Part shown: piece by piece, positions 26,714 through 39,000 of the stretch
How positions within the stretch are numbered: position 1 is the first letter of the stretch
Layout: every line of letters starts with the position of its first letter
DNA from: Maylandia zebra
Taxonomy: Eukaryota; Chordata; Actinopteri; Cichliformes; Cichlidae
Length of the DNA: 64,000 nucleotides
NCBI RefSeq assembly: GCF_041146795.1
Contig: NC_135187.1
Location: forward strand, 4,227,556-4,291,555
Direction of reading: 5' to 3'
The notes under the pieces: model-generated
The model's input: the letters and a program-made list of their open reading frames with translations, nothing else
What the model was told of the DNA's origin: nothing
The model's database searches: none
Position numbers and translations under genes: made by a program

Positions 26714-28660
26714 TACGATGAGTGCATCTGACCTACATCTGCACTCAGCCAACCAGCTCATAGTCTCTGAAGACTGAATTGTTGAAGGTAACCAGGGAGC
26801 AGGGTTAATGTATTGATCTGTTCATTATGAAGGACTCAGGCTCTTCTGTGAGGGGAGGGTGTCACAGGTGTCAGGTGGTGTACTGACAAGCAGATTCATA
26901 ATTTGTATGAACAGAGGAGGGTGGGGCAGAAGGAGGCCATATGAGCAAGGCTATAATTGCTTCAGTGTGTAAGGTTAGTCATAAATATCTGAGTCACTAA
27001 ACATTTAAAGACAAACAAATCCTGTGAAATTGGACCTTGTACTCACCACCAAATATCTGACGTCTTTTGTATCACCTACAGAAACAATTAAAAGGTTTTT
27101 GTTTCACTGGATATTTTTAGGAAACAATTCCCTCTTTTGTTTTAAGACATTTCCTTGTTAAATTACAATAAAGTACAACAACATCAGCCATTATTAAATC
27201 AGCACTATTATTAAATTGTTGTGACTGTAATCTTTGACAGAAGTTTCTTAATAAAAAAGATTTTTAAGATTCCTAATGTAATCTGCACAGTTTATAACTG
27301 TAAACATGTAACTGCATGTACCTTAATACTGTACAAAATGACTTTTAATTAATTGCTTGAAATTAATCTTTCCTCATTTTTTTCATGTGAAGATTTCAGA
27401 TTACATTTAGAACAAAAAGTAGTTTTTTGAGTCAAATAAATGGAAACACGAGCTAAACTACTGGGAACCTGATGTTCTTCATATGTCACATACTTTCCAC
27501 CATAGCATTGATTTTTGGGAGGAAATAAAATTGCTTTCTTATTTTTGTGTCAAATGTAGTGCCATGCTTTGTAACTAGAAAGCAAATCTTAAGGCTTCAT
27601 TTATACTGCAAAAGGTTTCAGCAAAATTCATTTAGCTTCAAACTGACATCTACTATGAAGGTTGTGTATCTCTGACAACCTGTTAGACTGTGACAACCAG
27701 AAAATATGTAAAAGTATCTGAATTTGAGGCAATTTATAGTTATGTTAACCTTTGGAAGCATATTTTCTTGTCCTCTCACCCTACATGTCTAATCTCTCTC
27801 TCATTAACCTAAAACAAACATACAGTAATAAAACTGAAAGTATAAAGTAGAATGAAATATGCATTAAGTCGCACAAAATCAGACACTGCTACTGAAATGA
27901 CAGATAATACCAGAATGCACAAACATACACATGGTGCACATTTGATACCCATCTGCAGAGCTTTGCATGACTCAGAGAGCTCTCATGGCGCACATACTGG
28001 CTTATACCACCCACACAGCTTCACTTACACTCTATATAGAAAAAAAGGGAAAGTATTAAAAAGAAATCCTTTAGTTGCAGTGACTATTCATCTGTTTTTC
28101 ATCCAGTTCACTAAATGCAAACTGGAGCAGTAGGCCTGTTTTGTCCTACAACCGCTCTCTCTCTCTCTCTCTCTGAATGTGGGTCACACAGAATAAAGAA
28201 TATTAAAATCTCTTGCCTGACTCTCCATCTTTTCAAGTCTGTCTGGGCGAACACCGGGCAAATTTTAGGATTTCCAAACTGCAGGATGGAGTCTGGAGCT
28301 GGGAGCTTCAGGTGGTGTTTAAAAGGCTTCGCAGGACCCGCCCGTCGGTGCTGAAAACTGCAGGAAAAGGAGGAAACCTCATTAGGCGCTGTCCGTGGTA
28401 CCAAACCGACTCCATCAGGGAGGACACGACTACTCTCCCCTCATTTCCCATCAGAAACCGATCTCAAGTTATCCGTACCATGCTGCTATAATGCAGGTTT
28501 AAATGGAAAGAAAAAGTAGTTGAAATAATAAAGTTAACCTTTTTGTACTCGCGCGGCCTGATGCCGGTCAAAGTGGAGGTGTAGTAGATTATTCCCACCC
28601 CCTGCTTGCCCCCAAAGACCCTTAACCCGTGCACAAAGCGGACAAATAAAGGGTTCTCAC

Positions 28661-29000
28661 CTGTCGTGACTGCCAGTCCGGACACAGGAGCTGCAGCGGT
28701 GGCTTTTTGCGGCAGTGCCTCCCTTCTTTTCTCATATAGGCTGTGCATACGGGAGCTGCGAGGGGAAGCGCACGTAGTTGTAGTCTGTTTGAAGCCAGCC
28801 TATGAGAAATGAGGACGCAGGGACGCCGTGAATGTGGCCGCGCCCCGTCAGAGTTTGACGTGCAGGATCTCATGACTCCTGCGCATCATCACCGCATCCC
28901 GTGAGGAGAGGCGGCGTCTATGTCCTATTATGGATACAGCCTTATTTCGGTTAGTTGGTCAGCTCAGTTAACGAAAAGACTAGGCGCATGCGCGGACGGA
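28661..29000 (-). promoter_or_regulatory. Candidate first exon and CpG-rich promoter of slc2a3
   Basis: A consensus donor (ACAG|GTGAGA) ends at 28661 on the minus strand, and the DNA from about 28250 to 29200 is unusually rich in CpG for this window. A frame open through this exon, with in-frame ATGs at 28873 and about 28737, ends in phase 0. That is the phase required by the slc2a3 exon at 20362-20463. The implied N terminus (ending CPDWQSRQ) is longer than the usual few residues of GLUT1/3, so the exon may instead be 5' UTR, or a small ATG exon may have been missed. The link to slc2a3 is inference. Confidence 0.35.
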
Positions 29001-30259
29001 GTTTGCGTGAGCGAGTGTGGTGGGGGATGATAATGGTGAACCCTTCTTCCTCCCTGCTCCGTCCTGGTGTCCTCCTCGGCTTCCCATGATGCATCTCGCT
29101 GGTGACCTTGACAGAAGCCAGTGGACGACTGATGCTGCAGATGTTGATGCGAGGCGGGCAGTTGCCAGGGCAACAGGTCATGCAGTGCGGCACACAGGAT
29201 ATTCCAGCTGCAGAAACAACGCTGTGACTTTTGCACACTCACGAACATCCTCTCAGAATTTGTGAAGCACGAGCAGAGAAAAGCCACCAGTATGAGCTGG
29301 TGCTGAAATCACGCACGCACTGCAGTTCTATCACGCTCACGATTCGCGCGTGACAAAGATACAAACAAAAATCAGCTGACTCCCTGGAGGAGGTTTGTGT
29401 GGAACTATTATGCAATGAACGTAACACTTCTGTTCTGCCTCAGTGAATTTGTTTAAAAATAAATAAAAATCATTTGAGATTAAAATACAAAATAACCTTC
29501 TTTGCCTTTCGTTGTTTGACCTTAGCACATATGTTTCCTGGCACGTTTTGTCTTAGCAGCCACAACCACTAAGAGCAGTGTTAACCGCTTAATAATTAGA
29601 GAATACGTTAAAAATGATCATTTAAAATCTGATCACACAGACATGCCTTGGAGATGGAGGCCTTGTAAGTGGTGTGGTGAATAGACTTTTGACAGTAAAT
29701 TCATAGCATAAAATCAACGTTTATAGTTTATGTTGAAAGTTATTTTTAAAGGTACAGTTCAGAAGAATGACTGTTTCCGTTTTTAGTTCAATCATCTTGA
29801 GCTGCATCTCTACAACAGCTTTCAGCTCTCATTTTTTGTTAAAAATCTTGAATAAAGTTAAAGTTTAAAAGCAAATCATGGCACAATAAGTCATTTATAT
29901 AACGATGCGCACCACTGTTTTCATGAGCCGTCTGATGATGCAACACTTTTGCATCGTGGGTCAGCATCATCTCCTTTCTTACCATAAAGGATGGGCAAGT
30001 GTCTCCTCTCCTAAAGGAGGTAATAAAGGAAGCATTGAAGCACCTTTCTGTAGTATTTAGAGAATTCAAACACTTGTTATAATGGCTGCCACACAGACAC
30101 AGCTAAAAGCCTGAGTAAACTGTAAATTACAGCTGTCAATTAGCAAAAGTCAGACATGACTCATAGTAACATTTTATTATGACATTTTTGTACAGAAATA
30201 TTGGAGTTTTTCACTTTTATATCTTAAGATGAGACAATTGGATGGAGATCAACATTTCC

Positions 30260-33200
30260 TTAAATCTTCCCAGGGAAGCTTCCTGCCTCTATCTGATCGT
30301 CCCATTTCTGAACCTGCAGGAAAGAAAAAACAGGAAAAAATCAAAAAGTGGAGCAATAAATGCCTAGAGTGGAAACTAGCCTGAAACACAGCTGTGACTT
30401 TTACAACTTTAAACGTAGAGCTTCTAGGTGATGAGTGAAAAAGAAAACTGATGACTAAATTAAAATCAAGAATTTTGGAACAGAAGCAAATGAAGGTGCA
30501 GCCGAGTGAGACAGTGAGATTTGTTTCACGTGTAACTTACCCAGCTGATTGGGCAGAGACTCTTGTAGACTCTGCGGTACCAGTCACAGGGAGCCGTGTC
30601 CTGGTCTTTGGCTGACAGAACTTTGTTACATCTGTGGAAGTCTGTAACAAAAAGAGGGGGACGAGCTGTCAAACCAGAGATGGACACTAAACAGCCAGCA
30701 AAGCCAGTCGGTGTCCTCGAGTCCTTTATCTGACTCAAGGACTCGAGTCAGATAAATGAGCCTGATTCTGTTTATCTGCAGTTTTCCTCCAACATCATAC
30801 TATTGTCACTCTAGGACCATCAGAGTCACCGACCACAATGCCACACTAACGCATGGCTTGTTGAAGTGTAGACCTACAAAAATCAACCATAAACCGTGTA
30901 TATTTATTTGAAACATCAGCATTTTAGCTGTCGCCCTGTTAGTTTTTGGAAGCCAGCAGAGACGTATATGGTATACGTATAATGCTACGTTGCTAGCAAG
31001 CTGTATGTTCATACTCGCACAGGTGCAACACACCTGCCAAGTAACAGGCCAATAAAACACTTGAATTTCACTCACTGAAACAGAAGCACAAACTTCTTGA
31101 ATGATCTATATTTGACAGCAAGACATTTTTCATGTGATTTTAATAAAACTGCTCCAAAAACCTTAGACAGCACAAAAATAGTAAGGAGGCTACACTTCAC
31201 TGTTAGCTCACGTGCCATTAAAAGAGACCAGACGTCTAACTCGAATGACAAAATCAATCAGATTAAAAAAACAACAACAAAACATCCAAATCATCCTCTC
31301 TGGAGTTAAGTAGGAAACTACCCATTATATATGCTGACGCTGCTGTGACACGATAGTCTCAAAGTCCTCATTTATCTTACATGGAACTGTTGTTAGAAAC
31401 CCAAACATCATTTATTTATGAGCCAAATGTCAACATGGTTTTATTATGTGACCATAAACAACCACGGTTCAGTCACGATTAACTTTTATAATTAAGAACC
31501 ACAAATCATAAAATGCCGATACACCCTGACATTTATTGTCGCTCAAAAAACAAAAAAAACTAACCCAAACAAAACCACAATCTGTTTCTGTCCGTCGGTG
31601 TGATGCGTTCGGGCTGTCACGTCACAGGACAGGAAATTTTAAAGAAACTTGTAACAAATAAAATTGTATTTTAACATTGTGTTAAAATACAATTTAAAAA
31701 AATATAAATTCAGATACATCATGAGTTTGGTTTGAGCTCTTGAGTTTCAGACTGAGTGACTTACCTATTAGTAAGTAAAATAATTAAATAATAAACTAGT
31801 CAAAAATTGTTTTAACATCAGATTGAATGTTGAGATATCAAAGTTATTTTGGAACTTTTGAGAAATTATGTTTTATCCTTAAAATATTTGATTATTTTTA
31901 ATCAATAATAATAAAATTAAGATTTATCTGATCAAAGTTGAAATAAGTACTTGACATATTTTTGAACACAATAACTAACATTGACATGTATAAAATACCA
32001 ACAAATATGTTGAAATAAGAAACAGTTGCATCGGGGGAGATGCAGTTATCACTCCTCTTAAAACTGTTGTAATTTTCAGCTGTTATATACATTAAATCCA
32101 ACAAATATAAGTATTCATGGTAAAATAAGTGGTAATTTATACAAAAACAAAACAAGGAAAAATAACTTCCTATTTGTCAACCACTCATAGCAAATTCTCC
32201 TTTTTAAAATCGGGCTGTCAACACGCTTATTTTAGATATTTCAAAGTCATTCATCCATCCTTTTCCTCCACAGCTTAAAAATGAAGCCAGTGCAAACGCA
32301 CCAAGAAGGTTTTCTAATGGGCACCTAAGCCTGACTGCAGAAGTGATTCCCAATATCCACAGAAGTAAACGTGTTTACAGCCTGCTACACAAATGGTTTT
32401 GGTCTCTACAGAGTTCTCCCTTCATAACAGCCTCAGGGAGACGTTCAACAGTGAACTGAAGCAAACGGCTGTCTGCCAGGCCTAATGTCTGATAAATAGT
32501 CACTGAACTGGACCTCCCAACCATCTCTGTGATGTTTGGGCATTTGGAGCATTTTTAATAGATGATCTGTAGCACGTATGCTGTGTGCTACAGATCATCC
32601 AGGAAGAGTGTGCTTTAGTTTTGGCGAGTCAAGTTTTTGTGTTTTGTTACTCTGTTACTTACCATTTATTTATCTATTGATAAATAGATATCAGTGTGTT
32701 GCACTTGAACACTTTATGAATGCTGCTTGCTAACCAAGCATTACTGATTGCGTTGTGCCCCATCATCCATATAAGGTAACTTCTGGCTTCAAACCCTGCA
32801 ATAAACAGGAGTTTCATTAGCCTGACTGGTTATGCCTGAGAAAAGATCATAGGTGTGTTTCACCGTTGTACACATGGAATAAAGGCCTTTCTGGCAGGAA
32901 TCAAACTTCCCCCATGTGCAGCTTTTTTACCCTGAAGTGCAAAACTAAAGTGTCACAGCATTGTTATTGGTCAATTCAAGTAATGGCCCTGTAACAGTTA
33001 TTCAGTATCAGATTACCAAAATGATTTAGGTTACAGTCACTTCAGATTGAAACTGAGTCTCTGTGTCTGGGTGGCATTTAGTTTTTACTGCACTTCCACA
33101 AAGACTGATGAAAACTTTTACTCTGAAAAATCAGCAGAGAAGCAGCATTAATCAAAACATTCATTACATATGCAGACGGATCAATACGTCTAACGCAGCG

Positions 33201-34376
33201 GTCCCCAACCTTTTTTGCGCCATAGACCAGTTTATGCCCGACAATATTTTCACGGACCGGCCTTTAATGTGTCGCGGATAAATACAACAAAATAAAACTA
33301 GTACCAGTACCGGAAAAAAAAGAAGATTTATTCATAACACACGTGAAAAGACCCAGGAAAACCGAGTTAAAGATAAAAACGATAACAAAATAACGCTGAA
33401 AACCGATAAAAACCCTGAAAACCAGACATTTCACACCTGAGCCTCAACTCTCGCGGCCCGGTACCAAACGACTCACGGACCGGTACTGGTCCGAGGCCCG
33501 GGGGTTAGGGACCGCTGGTCTAACCTGAAGCTGAATCACAGCAGCGATGAAAGAGATAATTAGAGAGTGCATTTAGTCTGCAGCAAATCCACCGTCACAC
33601 TGGGCTTTAGCATAGAAGGAGATGTGTTTAATTCTTTGAGTTTTCATTTGAAATAGAAACTAGCAGCAAAGCAACTTAGATTGATTTAAATATTGAAATT
33701 CAGACATCAAGCATGGGTTGTGTCGATTGTCAAAACTCGTCGTCTCACATTTCTTTATAAATTAAGAAACACAGAAATAAAATTGACCAGAATAAGTTTG
33801 GAAGTGAGAACTGCTGCAGTTTAAACCCTCAATTAGTCTCAAATGAAAACAACAAAATCCACAGTCAAGTATTGGAAATACTCAGCAAACATGCCAAAAG
33901 CAGCTTTTATGTGAATAGATGATGAAATCAAAATGAGGGGGGGGGGGAAAAAAAGCAAGCAAATAAGTGAGAATTCAGCTGAAGGCCCCGAAAGACTCAC
34001 AACGCTCAACAGATTTGCAGGTTTCCTGTTCTTCACACATTTATGAGAAGCCAAACATTAGTCTGAGTGAAGACCCAGGCAAAGCTGAAGAGCACAGGTG
34101 CAAATAACCTGTGGCCATTTTTACCTGTCTGATTTCAAAGTTCAAGTTGTACTCAGTGTAAGAGGAAACAAGGAACTGGACCTGCGTTGGTCTGATGGAA
34201 GAAAACACTGAATTATGACAAAGGTTGACATGACTTTGCGTCGACACTGTGCAGCAGACGGCTCATTTACCCAGGTAGTTCTGGAAACAGTTGCGTGTCT
34301 GGTTGGTGTTGGGGAAGCGGGCATCAAACGGAGCCGTCCTGTAGTTCTTGATCTTCTCCTGGACCGCGTCTGACAT
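30260..34376 (-). CDS. cox6b1: Cytochrome c oxidase subunit 6B
   Basis: Nuclear-encoded subunit of mitochondrial complex IV on the intermembrane-space side, where it links the two monomers. Exons: 34271-34376, 30541-30641, 30260-30313; 86 aa, the exact family length. The protein starts [20 protein letters not shown]. The CHCH fold is clear: CFQNYLDFHRC is C-x9-C and [12 protein letters not shown] is C-x10-C, the COX6B spacing. It ends EAGSFPGKI, as in mammals. A 1-base phase joins exon 1 to 2 through the Asp of DFHRC. The first intron is about 3.6 kb and carries a hAT MITE. No mitochondrial presequence is expected, as these proteins are imported by the MIA route. COX6B2 is the alternative paralogue. 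Confidence 0.95.
30716..30756. repeat. Overlapping perfect inverted repeats
   Basis: Two interlocked palindromes: CTCGAGTCCTT (30716-30726) pairs with AAGGACTCGAG (30737-30747), and TTTATCTGACTC (30725-30736) pairs with GAGTCAGATAAA (30745-30756). It lies in the cox6b intron just upstream of exon 30541-30641. Confidence 0.85.
32340..32460 (+). repeat. Fragment of a teleost dispersed repeat
   Basis: The stretch GTAAACGTGTTTACAGCCTG followed by ...AATGGTTTTGGTCTCTACAG... resembles a segment seen in many fish genomes inside transposable elements. The family is not certain. It is in the cox6b intron. Confidence 0.35.
32561..32599. repeat. Perfect 15-bp inverted repeat, 9-nt loop
   Basis: GATGATCTGTAGCAC at 32561-32575 and its exact reverse complement at 32585-32599 are separated by 9 bases. 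It lies in the cox6b intron with no nearby gene signal. Confidence 0.9.
33188..33525. mobile_element. hAT-like MITE with 8-bp target duplication
   Basis: Element at 33196-33517. The left end CAGCGGTCCCCAACC is mirrored by GGTTAGGGACCGCTG at the right end, one mismatch. It is flanked by GTCTAACG (33188-33195) and GTCTAACC (33518-33525), an 8-bp duplication with one change, as hAT elements make. The interior is GGTACCGGTCC-rich and has no transposase ORF. It lies in the cox6b intron. Confidence 0.85.
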
Positions 34377-34973
34377 TTTTCAGCTGCTGGAGGTCTGCAC
34401 AGGATCAACAGCATGTGAGCAACGCTTAAATGTGACCATGCTGCACACACGGACTACAAGAAAGCGTTTATATCCACAAAGGATCCTAATAATAGTCAGT
34501 GAGCGCTACTTAAATAATATATCTTTAAGATGCGCTCTTTAACTGCAAACATTTATGCTGTGTGCCGATTTAAACACGTGACTACACCGCCATGTGAAAC
34601 GTGATCCACTGTGGTCTTAAATATGTGTTAAATAATTTCAGAAAAAAAAGAGTAAAAATACAGCTTGTTCGGCATGAGCAAAACTAACTTCTAATTTGAT
34701 ATTAAGCCCATTTCCCCTGCCAGTAACTGGAAAATAAAACGAGAGTCCTGATGAATCCGTTCATTAACGACGTTATCGATAAAAATAGAAAGTTAAGATT
34801 AATCCTGCTCAGCTGTTTGTATAATCTCACACAGCTTTTAAAACATTTTCACCACAGAACAAAAAGAAAAAAAGCACAAAAACAACTCACAGAGGCTCTA
34901 AACTGCGCACACACTTAAAATAAATTATCATCGACTCGCTATTCACGTAGAAACCTTAAGAAAACCGACTTAC

Positions 34974-35110
34974 CGTCGACAAATCAATTCCGTTATAATC
35001 CGTGTTCCCGGTGTTCTGACAAAACAGTGCGCTGGCAAAGCATGCTGGGAAAAAACGGCCAAAAAAACCCACACAACAAATGGCGCCTCCACCAATGTTT
35101 GGAAAGGCAG
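34974..35110 (-). promoter_or_regulatory. cox6b noncoding first exon and promoter
   Basis: A strong donor (GTAAGT) at 34974 ends a small noncoding exon. Just upstream on the minus strand is TTTCCCAGCATGCTTTGC (35035-35052), very close to the ZNF143/Staf core TTCCCAGCATGC. Next comes GGCGCCATTT (35078-35087), a YY1-like site. Both are common in promoters of nuclear genes for mitochondrial proteins. There is also a CCAAT box at about 35091 on the plus strand. Confidence 0.6.
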
Positions 35111-36093
35111 CACTGCCACTTGCTGGACATACAGAGGAGCAACAAGCACAGATTTATTTTAACATAAAGGACTAAAAGAAAGAAGCCATGCTCAAAGTGT
35201 AGTTCTTTGCATCAGCACGTCTGTTCTGCTTGATTCTGTATTGTTGACTTTTTCATTTCATGGTCTTTTCCAACTGTTTTTTTTAAGCGTACCATGATTT
35301 TGGTCTTTAATTGCTTGTAAGGTGCCTTTGAGCATCTTGGAATACACATATGAATAAAATCTAAACCATCTCAGTAACCTTGTGTCCAAACCGCTTGACC
35401 TGAGCTGGATCTCTGATGTATTCATTTCTAATCCATGCTGGTCACCCCCAATATAAATCTGAGCATCTCCAGCTTGGCCTCCTGTGCTTTTGTTATTCTC
35501 ACCACACTCAAATCATACATCGTGTCTCTTGTAAACCTTGCTGCTGCTTTTCTGTTACAAATCACCCCTGACACTCACCTCCACCCGCTCTACCCTGTTG
35601 CTTTTGTTGGTTGACCCCAAGTGTTTAAATTCACCCACCTCCGCTTGCTCCTTGCAGCTGGACTATTACAACTGTCTTCCTCCTTCACACACATGTATCC
35701 TGTCCTGTTCTACTGACTTTCATTCCTCTTCACACAACAAACGTGATAAAATTATGAATATATTAAAATTTGCATTGCTATAAAATTTAAAGATCAAATT
35801 GATGGATCAAGGCAGAAAATTCCTGCAGCTCCAAATTAGCAGTGAATAATAATAATAAGCTATAAAATTACCAGGATAAACCTTAGCCTCCTGTGCATAA
35901 ATTGGGAAGATCTCACATCAGGTTTTATTTGAATTAGTATGAGTTTGCCCCCCCCCCCCCCCCCAAATAAATAAATAAATAATTGTAGATAGATAGTGGA
36001 TAAAAAATGAAGCTGAAAAACACAATGAAAGCACAGAAAAACATCGGGGATTTCTTCATTAAAATGTTTATTTGCTATAAAGCTATTTTGGTG
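35110..36093. other. Intergenic region, cox6b promoter to lectin stop
   Basis: No exon is seen. It holds a 17-base C run at 35948-35964 followed by (AAAT)n. Short ORFs here are not supported. Confidence 0.6.
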
Positions 36094-39000
36094 TCAGGTC
36101 AGAGAAGCTTGCCTCCTCTCACAGATCGTCCGCAGCTTGTTGGAGCATCTGAAAGTGAACCAGCTCCTGCTGTACACGACCCTCGGGGTGAGTCGACCAC
36201 ACAGATCCACACTGCTTTCACCCGCGTTATCCGGGTCGCGTGCCCAAAACCTGCAACACACACTTTATTCTGTTACCGTGGCAACCGATTCTCTGACATA
36301 TGATAATGTTCATAATAAAACTCCCACAGTGTTTTAATCCCCTCACAGTAAATCCACAGTGGGAAGACACCGTGGTTAGGTTGCTTAGGAGTGAAATTCT
36401 CAGCTGCTTTGCAAATCTCACTTATACATAATCCACAATTACTGATGTGTGATTACCTTTTGTAATCTCACTACAATGTTGTGTTTTACTGAATTCAAGA
36501 CCAAGACCTCCAGATTCCAGAGTTCTGATCGGGTATGCTCAGTATGTGCCACACAAAGAAAGCCTCAGAGGATCTTATCCCCCAGTGTGGGGAACCACAA
36601 CACAAAGATATTGTAATAATATTCATCAGGTAGTTTTAATATTGTGGCTGATCAGTTTAAATAGTATATACAAACAGGAAGGGAAAAATGTGATAATATT
36701 TGATTCCAACAAATATTTTACTGCTACTTAAATCTTATGCTTCTTATAATTAACTACTAAATGTTATTTGATTGTGTTGTCATCTTTAAAATTAAGATCA
36801 AACTCATATTCCATTATTGTTTATTATCTGCTCTTTAATTTGAGCATTTTACTTAAATTCTGTTCATCATTGTTGATTCTCAATTGTTTAAATGCACCTG
36901 TTATGTTATTATTAATAGCACTATTAATATTATTATTATATATATATTAATACTACTATTCTTACAATTGCTATGAATATTGCTAACATTGCTATTACTA
37001 ATATTATTATTATTTCAACTGCTTTTGAAAAATAACAGACAAATTATTGGATAAAGTAGTTATTGTCTTCTTAAATCCCAAATGGGAGATAACAGGTTAA
37101 AGGAATGTGGCAGAATGAGATGGTGAAAACTGCACCAATGAAACCAGCTCCAAACAAGCGCAGCAAATGACAGATGACATTAAAGTGGCTCGGTGTAATT
37201 AATGTGAATGTATTTTTATATTTAGACCATGAGGAATGTTTGACTATGAACAGGGACACATACATTTTTAATATCTAGTCCTCTCATAGTTTTGTGTCCT
37301 GACAGCTGATCTGGCAAAATGTCCTCAGCCTGAGACAAACTTAAGGAGGAGAGATCAGCACATACTTGCTCTTCACCTTCTGAGCCCTGTTTGTCCTGCA
37401 CCACCTCCTCCTCTTCCTCATGCCTGTCATCATACTCACTGTGGTCCCTTCTCCAGCAGTGAGCCATCGCTCCACTGCCAGCCGCCGTCAGCGCCGCTGC
37501 TCCTCAGGCCTACCCAGTATGAGTCCCCCTGACTCAGACTCTGGGTCTTCTCCCACAGGAACTCCTGAAAAACATGTCAAACGTTACCATTTTGCAGAGA
37601 GAAGCCTTAATTTCATTCCTTAAGAACATTCTCTTTACTGTTGATCAATCAAGAACACAAACTGTCTCACATGTACAGTAAAAGAGCGAAACACAAAACC
37701 TCATTTGACCTCAAGCACTGGCCGCTCCTGCAGACGTCTCCATATTTCATAGAGGCCTTAAATCTATTCTTAACTTCTCTTCCTGGTGGTATGAATCTGT
37801 ATGTCAAATAGTGTGTCCAAAAGGTAGGACATATCAGGAAGGGCATGTCAAATATTTACAACTGGACAGAGACTGAATATGTCATTAATGCAGGGAAGAA
37901 GATTTGTGAGAGGAGAAGGGTTCCAGCAAAGCTAATTTAATATTTATTATGTGCTTGATGAATAAATATAAACTGGAAATGACAGGACAGAGCAGGTGGA
38001 CAGAGTAGTGTGTGTGTGTGTGTGTGTGTGCATTCACCTGCTCCTCTTCCGTCCTTATTATAGCCATGACGCCCCCCAGTGCCATGCAGTGGTACTGACT
38101 ACTGATCCAGTCAGCTCTGTCCTGGCTGAAGAGGAAACATTTCTGTCCCTGAGGCGTCCAGCCAGGTAAGCATAGGCTGCACTCTCTTTCTGAGTGAACA
38201 ATAATAATAATAATAATAAAGAATAGGTAAAAGATGTGGCTCAGATTACTCACCCCTCAAAGTTTGTTTAAATCTACTTTAAGCTTCAAAAGACCTTAAA
38301 TGTCAAGCCAGGGTAAGTTTCAGCAGTGATTTGAAATTTTCTAGCATCCTGTACATCTCAGTACAGTATTACTGTTCTCAGTATGAAATAATCCTACAAC
38401 AGCACTGAAATCATGACATATTTTTCAACAAACTGCATTTTGAGTGTGTAAATGATTAAACAACAATACAGTGCTCCACAAGCAAGACTTAAATTTGGAT
38501 TGTGTATTAGCTACAACCGTTTAAAAGTTACTACAGCCCGACAGTCTGAAGGTGTTAATGTCAGGTTTCATTCTGAAAAGCCTGTAATAGTTTTATGGTA
38601 GTGTGTTTTTATGTTGTGTCATAAGTAAGTGGTATAAATATGTTTTCTACTTTATTTATATCACTGATTACAGACTGAAAACAAACAGACTAATATTACA
38701 CATCCAGTTTCACTGGTTTAAATCAGTTTATCTAACATACTGGAAACTCGTCATATGTAATATGACACAAAAGCTCAAAGTGGATCTGTTATCTGAATCT
38801 GAATCACGCTCGAGTTGTTTGTCTTTTTCACAGCATAATGGAAATCAGAGCTTCTTTGTTAAATGGGTTTTTTGTAAACAGTTGTCTATATTTAATCTGC
38901 CGCTTGTTTGGCAGCGTGACTGGGACATTATGTGGTTGAAAGAAAAATGACCAAACTGAAACTGACATTTCTCTCTCACAAACTCGTCTGTGGTTAAATA

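Noticed and set aside
26533-26727. Minus ORF with a VCVCVC run
   Set aside because: Microsatellite artefact.
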